DNA of 64,000 bases from Rhizophagus clarus. Lineage: Eukaryota; Glomeromycota; Glomeromycetes; Glomerales; Glomeraceae. The stretch spans positions 744,001 through 808,000 of the forward strand of contig BLAL01000006.1 of the NCBI GenBank assembly GCA_015698045.1, written 5' to 3'. The notes beneath the pieces are model-generated. The model was not told the DNA's origin and ran no database searches. It saw nothing but the letters and a program-made list of their open reading frames with translations. Position 1 is the stretch's first letter. Every line of letters begins with the position of its first letter. Below are positions 48,948 to 59,000 of the stretch, one piece after another. A program made the position numbers and the translations under genes.

Positions 48948-50580
48948 TCATTCATCTAATAATTCTTCCAATTCGTGTTCATCTTCCACATAATCATTAT
49001 TTTCCACATCCAAATCTGGTGGAAATATATTAATATGATTCATAGTTTTCATGTTATGTTTTAAAAATACCATTTTACCTAATAAAGCAGGATCCAATAA
49101 GCTTCTTTTTGCTGTAATGTGGTTTCCTGCATCTGAGAAAAGTCGTTCAGAAGCTACAGAAGTAGCAGGAATTCCTAAATATTTTCGTGCAATAATAGAA
49201 AGAACTGGAAAAATTTTCTGTTTTGATTTCCACCAATCTAATGGGTTTTTATTTTCCCTAGCAACTGGTAAAAGAAAATAAGTAGTAATTTCATCAGCTA
49301 TTGCTGTTGATGAAGTAGAACTTTCTTTTGTTTGAAACACTTTTTTTACTTTTTGTTGACGTCTTTCTTGATGCTCATGTAAAGATCTCATGCTAGGAGT
49401 TGAACTTGTTGAGGTAGTTGAAATTGTTGAAATTGTGGGTGATGGTGGAGTACTAGTTTGTTGCTGCATTTCTCTCTTTAATTGATCATATTGTATTTGT
49501 AAACTTGAATGAATTTTTACTTTTGTTTCTTCATCAGTTATAAAATTAAGATCTTTATACCTTGGATCCAAAAGTGCTGCCATAATGCCAAACTCATCTG
49601 GCATTGCCCAATAATGTTTTAAACCTAAATAAATTTTATTTTTTACATTTTTTAATACTTCTGAAATATTACTATAATCTACTTCAATTTGTGAACTTTC
49701 TTCTTCTACTGTATCAGAATTAATAGTATTATCATCAGAATCTTCTAATACTTCATATGAATTATCAGATGGTTTTAAAGAATTTGTGAGATCTGTAATA
49801 ATAGGAAACATTTGACTTAATGTAACATAAGTATTTCCAGAAAAATCTCGTGTAGCTTTCTCAAATGGTGCCAAAATGTTACATAATTCATCTAATAACT
49901 CCCATTCATTATCTTTTATCATAATTTTTTTTAATCTAATTCCATCAGTTTTTTCTTCAGATATAAGAGAACAAGACAAGTTTACACTAAGTTGAAGCAC
50001 AGCATATTGAAGAAAAATCAGCTGATCCCATGCCAAATATGAAGAGTTCCACCTTAAGTAATTAAACAACAATAATTATATAAATTAGGATAAAATTTAT
50101 TAAATAATTAAATTGAATTAAAATATTTACCTAGTAGATATATCTTGTATTAAATGTAATGGTTCTTCATAACCAATCTCTTTTTGCACTTTAATCAATC
50201 GTTCAATTTGTTTTTGAGTAGAAAAAAAATTTATTAGTTGTTTTGTACGTGATACCAAATTTTCTACAACTTTTAATCCTTTACTAATTGCCAGCTGCAA
50301 AGTATGAGCAGCACATGAGAGTCTTTTAATTGGTGTTAAATCTCGAATAGCAGCTACTACATTTGCTCCATTGTCTGTTGTTATTGATACAACAAGATTT
50401 TCAATTTTCCACTTTTGCATAGCATTTTTAATACCTTCAGTAATTGCTTTTGCAGTATGTGGTGTTGGAAAATAGGATATTTCAAGCAAAACATCCATTA
50501 TTTCAAAATTTTTATTGATCCAAGTTGCTGTTAAGCCTAAATATCCATGTTTTGAACAAATATAAACAATTTTGGGACTT
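48948..50580 (-). pseudogene. 5'-truncated hAT transposase
   Basis: Two exons (50131-50580 and 48948-50052) join across a GT-AG intron to give DISTRWNSSYLAWDQL, a standard hAT block. Upstream pieces include GYLGLTATWINKNFEI, then FPTPHTA and SITTDNGANVVAAI (RNase-H-like core). The C-terminal part has NPLDWWKSKQKIFPVLSIIA and GIPATSVASERLFSDAG, the hAT dimerisation domain. The coding sequence simply begins inside the catalytic core at about 50580; the BED zinc finger and the first catalytic segment are absent. From the break to the stop there is no frameshift. The truncation point lies about 440 bp from the visible left end of the Polinton-like element, which may have interrupted this transposon. 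Confidence 0.82.
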
Positions 50581-51023
50581 CTAGGCCAAATTAGCTATAT
50601 ACCTATAAACAAGTGTAAGACCCTCCAGGCTTAATTCCCAATATAAAAATTTATGTAATCTTTTAAGAGATCCAAATTCGATTGCAACATCAGGAAACAT
50701 AATGAAAATAAATATAGAATTTGGGTTTAAAATCAAGCTGGGCTCAAATCCTGTTAACATACCCACCTTGCCCAAATTTGATGTTTACAAGCTAAAGGAG
50801 AGTGCCATCATTGTTAACAAGCTGGCCGAAATTTAATTCCAAATAATATAACAAAAAAAGTATGCCATTCAGCTTGTCACCCAAAAGATCGATGAGCATC
50901 GAAGACCAAAGTGTCTAAGCATGCTCATCGATCTGACATCACAAGCCAAATAAGTATACCAAATTTTAAGTTATCCTAGAATGAATTCTAAAGCTGATTT
51001 ATTAATGAAATCAAATAAAGGAT
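50581..51023. other. Junction region between hAT fragment and Polinton-like element
   Basis: No gene is seen. It may belong to the outer terminal repeat of the large element. It contains a 14-bp perfect inverted repeat, AGATCGATGAGCAT, at 50886-50899 and 50921-50934, enclosing a 21-base loop. The same sequence would be expected beyond the right edge of the window if it is part of the terminal repeat. Confidence 0.45.
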
Positions 51024-51397
51024 AAGTCTCACCTCAAAGTCTCACCTCGAAGTCTTACCTATAAGTCTCACCTCAAAGTCTCACCTAGAAGTCTCACTAT
51101 CAAGTCTAACCTCAAAGTCTCACCTCGAAGTCTCACCTCGAAATCTCACCTATAAGTCTCACCTCGAAGTCTCACCTAGAAGTCTCACCATCAAGTCTAA
51201 CCTCAAAGTCTCACCTTAAAGTCTGTAATTGAGGGTGACCTATATTGATCGAACATTTGGGCTTTATCCCGAAGAATATTCACATGACGAATCTGATAAA
51301 GGCTCTTATTACAATAGCTACATAGGTCATTATCAATCCCAGGAGGCTTATCTATCTTAGTAGGTTTGCCACATGCTCTGCATGGTCGGCGCAACTT
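51024..51397. repeat. Left terminal inverted repeat with 13-bp minisatellite
   Basis: 51024-51230 is about 15 units of a 13-bp repeat (AAGTCTCACCTCG and variants). A seven-unit higher-order pattern is visible: the run of variants ending TAT, TCA/TCG, TAG, ATC, AACCTCA occurs twice. 51231-51397 is unique sequence matching 63745-63925 in inverse orientation with about one mismatch, covering the C-terminal coding part of the Cys-rich protein. The true outer end may lie further left. Confidence 0.85.
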
Positions 51398-51496
51398 AAC
51401 TTTGCAATGTAAATGGCATCCTTCAAGTTTATCACAACCGTTACCACAAATCCCACCAGTATTTTTAAGATGATAACAAACAAATTTTGCCTTCAT
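51203..51496 (-). CDS. Cys-rich zinc-ribbon-like protein crossing the TIR boundary
   Basis: A 97-aa ORF. Residues 1-33 are unique to this end and contain C-x6-type cysteines (CYHLKNTGGICGNGC, HLHC). From about residue 34 onward the sequence lies in the terminal repeat: RRPCRACGKP and DNDLCSYCNKS give two CxxC pairs that could form a zinc ribbon or treble clef. The stop lies just at the start of the minisatellite. The same C-terminal half is present in the right repeat. No function is recognised; a DNA-end-binding or regulatory role is a guess based only on position. It is one of only two ORFs in the element without an in-frame stop. Confidence 0.5.
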   Translation of the reverse strand: MKAKFVCYHLKNTGGICGNGCDKLEGCHLHCKVKLRRPCRACGKPTKIDKPPGIDNDLCSYCNKSLYQIRHVNILRDKAQMFDQYRSPSITDFKVRL

Positions 51497-51570
51497 TTCT
51501 TCTAGAAGAATAAATAATTTTAATTGAAAAAATCTTTACACAATATAGTAAAACATAAACTAATTATACA

Positions 51571-51954
51571 ATGAGTACACAAAAGCAATTAGCAGATACA
51601 AAGCCCACATATTAGGAAGTCAAGCAGGCATTAATAAAAGTCGTCAAAGCAGGCATCTATTATAGAAAGCCAAAGGATGGCAAATTCATGCAATCATATA
51701 AAGAAAGGATCAAAAAATTACGCCAAGCAGAGGAACCACAAGAATATGTATTAAAATTAGCCATGACGATATTTCCCAATAAAGATAAATATGATAAAAT
51801 CATGGATGATTATAAATCATGGTATGGACAAGATCCAAAGATTCTTAATTCAATTATAGAATTATACAAGCTATACCATAAATTAGCTAAAGATTATTTC
51901 GTTACAGAAGACAAAGTTGATGAAGAGACAGAAGACTTCCTATCATCAATTTGA
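51571..51954 (+). pseudogene. Small element protein, unknown function, one in-frame stop
   Basis: ATG 51571 opens a frame that runs to TGA at 51952-51954, 127 codons, interrupted once by TAG at 51613-51615 (one step from CAG). After it the frame reads EVKQALIKVVKAGIYY and continues through a charged helical protein (YKERIKKLRQAEEPQEY, LYHKLAKDYF) to the end. If only the open part is used, translation could start at ATG 51688. It overlaps the end of the integrase gene tail to tail by about 9 bp. I do not recognise the family. Confidence 0.55.
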
Positions 51955-53061
51955 TAAGACCCACGGAGGAGGTAATTCTGTATCAAATGGAATAACCATC
52001 AATTCTTCTCGAACAAAAGATCTTTGTGGGCTATTACCATCATCATCTTCCAGCCAATATAATACTGGCTGATTTTTTTGCACCATAGATTCATGAATAT
52101 GATAAATATGTGGGGACTAATTCAAATCACCAACACGACGTCTTCCACCTTCTAAATCACCAGGATAAAGTAAATAACGAACAAGAACATCACTAGAAAG
52201 CTTCTCTTCATCAAAACCAATTGGACCATCACGAGAATAAGAAGGCTTAGCAAAGACCTCTTCTTTTTCAATAGCCTCAACAGGAGAAATACCAATCTGA
52301 CGTGTGATAGAATTATTAATGTCCTCAACAACTAAAGGCAAATTCTTAACCCAAGCCCTAGAACGAACATTTAAATGCAAAGACAAGAGATCAGAAGCAT
52401 CCTGGGAAGGAAATAGTTTTTCAACCAAAGTACGATTATACCTTTCAACAATACCCATAGTGCGTTTAGATTTGGCCTTCTGAATTTTTACATTATGTTC
52501 CATCATAAGCACCTCACATTCTCCCTTAAATTCAGAGCTCCTATTAGTGATTAATAATTTTGGCCAGACAAGAGGATGGGATTCATCATCATATATACTT
52601 TTAAAAGCATGAGCAATAGTCTTTGAAGTTAAAATCCCCTGCCTATCCTTGACACTATATGTACCAATAGGAATAGATGCTTTATATCTCGAAGCCACGT
52701 CAACCACATTAAAACAAAAAAGATATGTAATTCGTCCTACTTTATCATAAGGCATGTAAAGAACATCTGCCTGATGGACTTCATTGGGAGTAGTAATAGA
52801 GGTAAAACTTGCACAAGGAATATATCCCTGAGGACGTGGCATATGTATTTGGTGTACAGCCTGTTTTTCAAGCCAGTCCTTCACTTCATCAATAGTAAAA
52901 TCATATCCAGCCTTAATAAAGGCTTCGTGTAATTTTTTCGCATTTCTCTGATAACCAATAGGCTGATAATAAATCTTTTTCAAAGCAATAGAAATATCAA
53001 GATTTCGAGTATCACCAGAATCTATAGGAATAATAGGTAACAATGGGGGTTGAGCAGACAT
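51946..53061 (-). pseudogene. Retroviral-type integrase (Polinton class), inactivated
   Basis: Runs from ATG 53061 (MSAQPPLLPI) to TGA 51946-51948 with one in-frame TAG at 52117-52119. The N-terminus (ALKKIYYQPIGYQRNAKKL, VKDWLEKQAVHQIHMP) matches the Polinton/Ginger integrase lead-in. The rve core has the first Asp in HQADVLYMP and the Glu in GIVERYNRTL. The second catalytic position reads ITNRSSEFKG where active enzymes have T-D-R-G-S-E-F: Asp to Asn and Gly to Ser, both G-to-A changes in the coding strand. Past the TAG, a beta-rich C-terminal segment follows (VLYWLEDDDGNSPQRSF). An upstream ATG at 53109 would overlap gag further and is less likely. Confidence 0.82.
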
Positions 53062-55058
53062 ATCTTGATCAGCTAAATAGCAACTTTGATCTAGAGATAA
53101 AGTTAGCACAAAAGAAAATTCACAAACTAGAAGAGGAAATTAAAGCCTGTAAACGATACATTTCTTATCTTGAAAAGAATCATCAAACTCGTGAAGAAGA
53201 AGTCAATCAGTTAAAAAATAAATGTAAGGTCATCCTAGGTGAGCTTAAAAAATGTCAGGATCATCTGGAGCTAAAAGAAGAGGCATTAGTTATACAAGAT
53301 AATCGAATTATCCAGCTAGAGGACACAATAGATAATCTCAAATATCGTATACAAGAATTATCTAGATCTAGTAATAAACATTCTGAAGAAGAACAAGAAA
53401 ATATGGTCATACCTTCTGTTTTAATAAATATCGCTACAGCACTAGATCGGGTAGAGGCATATATTGATGGGGATACATCATTTAACCCCAAAAATACACT
53501 AAATGGTATACGAATTTCAATAACAACTGCTCGTGAACTTATGCAAAGACATGCATAAGAAAATATAAATATGCTAGGTTTACTTAATACAGCTCATGGG
53601 CAGATCAATAATTTTATGAATGAAACAACAAATCTCAGAAACGAATTACTTCAATTAAGACGAGGTGAACAGATGTTAACCAATGCATAAAGTGATGAGA
53701 TAAATGAGCGTCGATGATGGTGGCAAATAGCACAGGATAGGCAAACTAATGGACAAAGAATAGCCTTAAGAAAGCAAAACTGAATAAATGTATTAGTAGG
53801 AGAAAAAGCCATCCTTCGGTTAATAAATCAGAGACACAAAGCTGAGGCAGACTTAGCAGAATTCAATCGGGCATTTGTATTTAATAGATACCAAAAATGG
53901 AAGGGTAGGGAATTAAATTCACGACAAATTATTTTGAATTTACAAAACAATCCGCTCTTAGGAAACATGGCAGAAGCTAGACGGCAACCATTATATGACT
54001 TAATAGGAACTATTTTTGCTAAACATGATCCATTTACTGGACAGGAACCTCCTAATGAATACTTGGATAGAATTTGGAATTCTATATCGCATTTAGAGCC
54101 AAATATGACCGCTCTTGAAAATACCAATGCAGGAGACTTCAATGATGCAATTAAATTTGGTCTTTTAAAAACTAAGCTAGGTGGAAAGTATTTACCAGTT
54201 CTGAATAATGATCCATATACAGCTGAAAACCCTGCTATAAATTCTCCAGCCACTCTACGAGTATGGATGAATGCAAAATATCAGCGTGAAACAATAGGTA
54301 TCCAGCAATCAGCAATTCAAAGATTATCCCAAGAAAGATTTTTACCAACAGACAGCCCTGATACATATGAAAAAAGAATTTGGCCATTATTGTTAGGTGT
54401 GGCAAATAATGATGCAACGACTCTATCATTTCTAAAAAATCACTTATCGGGTGACTTCTATACATGGATGAAAATCGCCAATCCTGCTAATATAGATGCA
54501 TACTTTACAGAACTAAAGAATTTATGGCTAGAACATAATCCGATTATAAGTTCAAGCAGAATGCCTTATGGGCAAGTACCTATTCAGCAATTAGTTAGTT
54601 CCCAAGAGATAGCACCTATTCAGCCACAAAAAAATGATTTTAAAATTCGTCTAGCAAGAGATTTAGCATATACAGGAATAGGAACAGATGATGCAACATT
54701 AGAAAATTTTATATATGAAGAACTTAAAAAGAGATTAGGAGGTCAAACAGCTCATGTTAGAAAGAGTTCTTTTACACCCAGAAGTGCCTATACCACAAAG
54801 AAAGTTGTTAGAAAGGTAATACCAAAAGCATCTGCAAAGCAAACCAGGAATTGCTCAGCATGTGGAAAGGCTGGACATACAAAGGTTAATTGTCCCAGAC
54901 TAAAGCGGACTAAGAAAGTTAATTATGTTTACCAAAATGAGGAAGAAGATCCTGAAGCCTCTGAAGAAGAATACATAGTGGAAGAGGAAGTTGATTCTGA
55001 AGAAGAGGAAATCGAAGATGATGATGAACATGATAATGATATTGATGAGAAATCCTGA
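53043..55058 (+). pseudogene. Gag-like capsid protein with CCHC knuckle, several stops
   Basis: One frame from ATG 53043 to TGA 55056-55058, about 670 codons, broken by TAA 53556, TAA 53688, TGA 53715 and TGA 53781; each is one C-to-T step from CAA or CGA. Residues 1-115 form a coiled coil (HKLEEEIKACKRYISYLEK). The second half (from 53934) has the helical layout of retrotransposon gag: WNSISHLEPNM, FLPTDSPDTYEKRIWPLL, then YFTELKNLWLEHNP. A CCHC zinc knuckle follows, CSACGKAGHTKVNC (about 54850-54895), then a long Glu/Asp-rich tail. Such proteins assemble capsids around nucleic acid. It overlaps the integrase start by 19 bp head to head. Confidence 0.75.
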
Positions 55059-55072
55059 AACTGCTATGCTGT

Positions 55073-55082
55073 AAAAAAAAAG
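55073..55082 (+). promoter_or_regulatory. Candidate -1 frameshift site between gag and protease
   Basis: A run of nine A followed by G. In the gag frame it reads GTA AAA AAA AAG, containing the heptamer A AAA AAG; slipping back one base enters the protease frame exactly. The present gag stop (TGA 55056) lies just before it and would have to be a later mutation from CGA. Confidence 0.5.
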
Positions 55083-56109
55083 TGGTACGAAGTGGAGTAC
55101 CTACGAAAAAGAATGCCAAGATGAGAGAAGAAGCAACCAAGAAACCTCCTACTTCCAAATCTAGTAAAGCATCAGGCAGTATAGTCATGGCCACAGAGCA
55201 AGTTTATTAAGTGGTTTTAAAATCTATAATATCATCATTAATCCAACACTGCCCTAGAGAGATTCTTATAGAAATCTCAAAATATATTAATACAATATTT
55301 CCCAAATTAAAAGACTTATGCCTGAATAGCATTATGGAAAATGATACCGTTAAAAAAAGGGAGCTAGTATGGAAGAATGTTACAAGCAGAATTCTAGATG
55401 TTTTGTACCCTCTAATCCAGACCACTAATACCGAACAGAAGCCTCTTTTAGAACTTCCATCAGAGAAGATCTCAAAGTCTCCAGATAACACCATGAGAGA
55501 TATGGTACCTACTTCAGAACACTCCTACAAAACCAATTCTAATACTTTAAACCATGCTATTAAGTCATATACCCAACGTCGCTCAGCTGAAAAAAAAAAT
55601 AGTCAAATATATTGGCCCAAGCCTTTAGAGATAAATTTTTTACAAATAAAGGATGCTGACGATGTAGCGACTATCTCCTGTAAGGTAGGGGATATAACTA
55701 TACCATATGCAATGATTGATAGTGGATCAGATTCATCAATATTCTCAGAAAATGTTGCTATTCATTTGGGTCAAAAAATAAATAGAAAGAAGATTCATCG
55801 TCTTAATGGGGTTGCAAGTAAGTCTCATTCCCTTGGTACGGTTGATAGTGTTCCTGTAACTATAGAGGATAAGGAAAATAGAGATACCATTTCAGATGAA
55901 TTTTCTGTCGTCCCTACAGAATATGATGATAATGGAAATGAATTATCACTATTTATTCTTGGAACAAAATGGCAACATCGGGCAGGATGGGAACCTTTAG
56001 TAAAGGGAGAATTTAAGACAATCCAAAATGGAAAGACTATTACCATCCCCCTATCAGTTCACAAGTCTCAGCGTAATGTCTTTACTGTAGGAAAAGAGCC
56101 AGAACCTGT

Positions 56110-56122
56110 AAAAAAAAACTAG
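56110..56122 (+). promoter_or_regulatory. Candidate -1 frameshift site between protease and zinc-finger domain
   Basis: Nine A then C, reading A AAA AAC TAG in the protease frame: a canonical slippery heptamer directly followed by the stop codon. A -1 slip continues into the zinc-finger/Ser-rich frame. A one-base indel in the A run is the simple alternative. Confidence 0.55.
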
Positions 56123-56376
56123 CTAGCAAACGATCTAATAAGGAACGTATATGTAAAAGATGTGGTAAGGAATTTTTATATCCATCTAAACTTGAACAAC
56201 ATTTAGCTAATAAAACTCCATGTATTTTTTCTTCCATTAGTTTAGCAAGTAGTTCTAGAAGTTCAAGTAGTTCAAGTAGTTCAATTGGTTCAAGTACTTC
56301 AAGTAGTTCAAATACTTCAAGTAGTTCCAAAAGTTTGGCAAAAAATATGGTGCCTATTCGACTATTTTTGGCATAA
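56116..56376 (+). CDS. C2H2-type zinc finger with Ser-rich tail (protease extension)
   Basis: Reached from the protease by a -1 shift at 56110-56118, this frame has no ATG near its start. It encodes CKRCGKEFLYPSKLEQH and a further Cys, a finger closely similar in spacing to the one at the N-terminus of the element's DNA polymerase (CVCCGYKFTRPAKLRQH). A Ser-rich tail follows, encoded by an AGTTCAAGT microsatellite (56247-56335), and then TAA at 56374-56376. The shared finger suggests that both proteins bind the same DNA or partner. It overlaps the convergent coiled-coil gene by about 15 bp. Confidence 0.5.
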   Translation, partial: KLASKRSNKERICKRCGKEFLYPSKLEQHLANKTPCIFSSISLASSSRSSSSSSSSIGSSTSSSSNTSSSSKSLAKNMVPIRLFLA

Positions 56377-57283
56377 TATACCCTTTTGAAGTTCTTGAAT
56401 GAGATGGCCAGAAAGTTTTGTACAAATAGAGGAACGAAATGAATATTTTTTTCGGATATCTGGATTATCTGGTGCATTAGCACGCCATCTATTCCACAAG
56501 TCTTTGGCATTTTTTTCATAAAACTTTTTGGCTCTATAGTACTATCAATACAGCCAGGATTAATAGAACGGATTCCATCATTATAAGCAATAATTGTTTG
56601 ATCTTTAGAATAGATAATATCATCCAATATCTTGATAATATCTTTAACCGAAGAAAGGACATATTTAAGATCCTTTATTTCATTCTTAGATCGTGATAGT
56701 AATGCAGATAACTTGCCAATCTCTCTATCTTTTTCAATATTAGCTTTATCCAAGGCAGAGATATGAGATTGGTATTGTTTCTCCAAGTCAACTTTACTGG
56801 ATTTATATTGCTCTTCTAGCTAATACCTAAGTGAATATAATTTCTGCTTCATATCTACCATACAGTTATTATATTCACTCTCTTTTCGAGCTATAAGAGT
56901 ATCATATTCATCTTTTAGACATTTGCGTTCCTCAGCAATTCGGGTCTCAATAGTTTTCTTAATATTAATTTCCTGTTGCTGTATACGAAGTTCACGTTCT
57001 TCTAACTGTTTTTCAAATCCATCTAGCCTCGATAATGTACTAGAACCATCAGAAGTGGTATTTGCTTCAATCTTAAGCTTCTGGCGATTTTTTTTATTAA
57101 AGTATCTTTCAACTTCTTTAGTAAGTAATTCCTCAATATCTGAACAAATACCTTTAGCATGTTCTTCAGATAGGGATTACTTTTACGAGTTGTTAGTCGT
57201 AACCATGCATCCTTTTTCATGGATGGGGGTAATTGGTCAAGCAAACTCTTATAGTGTTCATTAAAATAAGATTGGCTTGCCAT
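56362..57283 (-). pseudogene. Coiled-coil element protein, frameshifted
   Basis: Starts at ATG 57283 (MASQSYFNEHYKSLLDQL). After a frame change near 57175 it continues through a long heptad-like coiled coil (LDGFEKQLEERELRIQQQ; ESEYNNCMVDMKQKLYSL). TAG at 56820-56822 interrupts (one step from CAG), then EEQYKSSKVDLEKQYQSHI and more helix. A second frame change near 56520 leads to a C-terminal segment, DLWNRWRANAPDNPDI, ending TAG 56362-56364. Two indels and one nonsense change make it a pseudogene. The role is unknown; a structural or minor virion protein is a guess. Confidence 0.6.
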
Positions 57284-57596
57284 GTTCTAATAGGGTAAGT
57301 AATATGTAGTTTTAGAAAATTCCTGGAAGAAAAATATTCCTGGAAGTTTAGAAATTCTATATTTTTCCAGAAGTTTGGGTATTCCATTTGTTTCTGACAA
57401 AACTTTCCATCTAAAATTAGCCAAAAAATTTACTGAAGCCTATATTCTAGAAAAAAATATCGAAAAAAAGCCAGAGAAAATGCCCTTCCTTATCCAAGAA
57501 TTGCGGGAAATTATTCTGAAATTTATATGGAGGAGAATGTGAACCAAGTTCACAATGTCACGTGTATGGCACAGTAAATATTATTACTTTGGAATA

Positions 57597-57824
57597 TTAG
57601 TCTGAACCTTCTGGCTTAGCTTTATTGTATGATAGATCAGGATCATTAATATCAATCGGCAATGGTTATTTCAAATCAGATTTTATCAAATTTATCATGT
57701 CTTCTAATTTATCCAGGCTATTCATTAGAGCTTGTGCTGCTTTTGTCAGATCGGGGAATATAAGGGATGAGGAATCATAGTCAAGCTGGCTTGTCTCTGG
57801 ATTCTCTTTTTTATTGCTTTCCAT
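57597..57824 (-). pseudogene. Small acidic element protein with one stop
   Basis: ATG 57822-57824 to TAA 57597-57599, 76 codons with one internal TAA (one step from CAA) after LEDMINLIKSDLK. It begins MESNKKENPETSQLDYD and is acidic with a short amphipathic helix. No family is recognised. Its position between two clear element genes and the same type of stop argue that it was a real gene. Confidence 0.45.
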
Positions 57825-57858
57825 TTCTTATCTGCGGAAAATAGTCTAAATAATTTGA

Positions 57859-58543
57859 CTAAGAATAATTGGATCGGTCCCAACCTTTACTTAGACCAAA
57901 ATATTTTAATTTAAGATACAATCTAGTTTCTCTGATAGTTTTATAAGTAATTCTACAACCATGAATATGAAGTTCTTGGAGTTTTAGGCAGGAATGAATA
58001 ATATTACAAATTGATTCTTCAGAAAACTCTATACGGAAAGAAATATCTAGATATTCTAATTTATAGCATGAATTTGCAATTGCATATAGACCTTTATCAG
58101 TTATTAATCCAGTATTATTTTCTTCAGATTATCCTATTCCCAAGTTGAGATACTTCAGATTGGGATATAATTCTGCTATTTGATTTAATGTTTTATCACT
58201 GTATCCCCCACTATTATACAAATTTAAATGAATTATATTTGAAAATTGACGTGCAATATGTTTGAATTTTTTATCTGAAAGTCGCCAGTAACTTGGAATT
58301 TCTAAATGAGTTACATTTAAATAATAAAATGGCTTGGTCCCAAAGAGACTCTTCTGCTTCTCACATATTATTTTCATAAAAATTTTTTGTATGTTACTAT
58401 TCTCGTTTCCATAGAACAGAAACACCGCATCTGTACCACAATCGGCAGACAAATAGAGTGGGATAGAGGGATTTAACTATTTCTAGAAAATGTAAAATAT
58501 GATTTAATAGTTCTGGTAAATATATAACTCTTAAATGTGTCAT
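57859..58543 (-). pseudogene. F-box/leucine-rich-repeat protein, broken
   Basis: ATG 58543 starts MTHLRVIYLPELLNHILHF, an F-box-like opening, followed by SLYPTLFVCRLWYRCG. After a frame change near 58420 the frame reads through leucine-rich repeats of the AMN1/F-box type (FKHIARQFSNIIHLNLYN, IAELYPNLKYLNLG). TAA at 58129 interrupts (one step from CAA), then LYAIANSCYKLEYLDIS, CLKLQELHIHGCRIT and the final TAG at 57859-57861. Such proteins select substrates for SCF ubiquitin ligases. In this genome type they are a very large host family, so this is probably a captured host gene inside the element. Confidence 0.65.
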
Positions 58544-58680
58544 AATTAGCAAATATTATATGCTAATTTAAATTATGCATAACACTCTAGCTTTATCCAC
58601 TAGAAAAAAAGAAAAGCTGAGTTTATTAGTATTCCTGGCATTCGTAATAATATTAGAAGAAAAAAAGATGCAAAGGAATT

Positions 58681-58896
58681 TTATAGGTTAGCCAAGTCTT
58701 TTCGGTCTATTAGACTTTTTTGATAATTATTTTGCACAAAATCTAACTCTCGTGCTAATCTATCTAATGTTAATTGTAGTCCAATTATATAAACTTCTTG
58801 ACAATCTTCTGCTTTAACCCCATTTTGAAATACCATTTTGATATTCTTTTTTACTTCATCTATAATATCCTCTAATCCCACTATGCTGGTTGTCAT
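58681..58896 (-). CDS. Small hypothetical element protein (71 aa)
   Basis: An uninterrupted ORF starting MTTSIVGLEDIIDEVKKN, ending RKDLANL. It is helical and has the spacing of a short coiled coil (LQLTLDRLARELDFVQNNY). It lies between the F-box/LRR gene and the polymerase on the same strand. No family is recognised. It is one of the few unbroken ORFs in the element. Confidence 0.45.
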   Translation of the reverse strand: MTTSIVGLEDIIDEVKKNIKMVFQNGVKAEDCQEVYIIGLQLTLDRLARELDFVQNNYQKSLIDRKDLANL

Positions 58897-59000
58897 TTTT
58901 AGTGATTTATAACTAAATATTTAATATGCTAGAAAAAAAAAATCTAATAATGTATACACTATACCTTTTATAAATATGACTTTTCTAACCCATTACTAAA

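Larger units (their letters stand above)
55049..56122 (+). pseudogene. Retropepsin-like aspartic protease
   Basis: In the -1 frame relative to gag, open from 55049 and interrupted only by TAA 55208-55210, ending at TAG 56120-56122. The protease core lies at about 55640-56000: YAMIDSGSDSSIFS carries the catalytic DSG, and LFILGTKW is the ILG-type strand near the second half of a retropepsin monomer. The N-terminal third is a basic linker. Retropepsins act as dimers to cut gag precursors. No reverse transcriptase follows. Position and frame match gag-pro of retroviruses, which supports joint expression by frameshifting. Confidence 0.75.

Noticed and set aside
50886..50934. Transcription terminator hairpin
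   Set aside because: The 14-bp inverted repeat is real, but hairpin terminators are a bacterial feature and no adjacent gene ends here; kept only as a structural note.
51024..51230. CRISPR-like array
   Set aside because: Units of 13 bp are contiguous with no spacers, and the locus is eukaryotic; it is a minisatellite within a terminal repeat.
53261..53491. Minus-strand ORF within gag
   Set aside because: Antisense of the coiled-coil region of gag; Ser-rich composition is the expected shadow.
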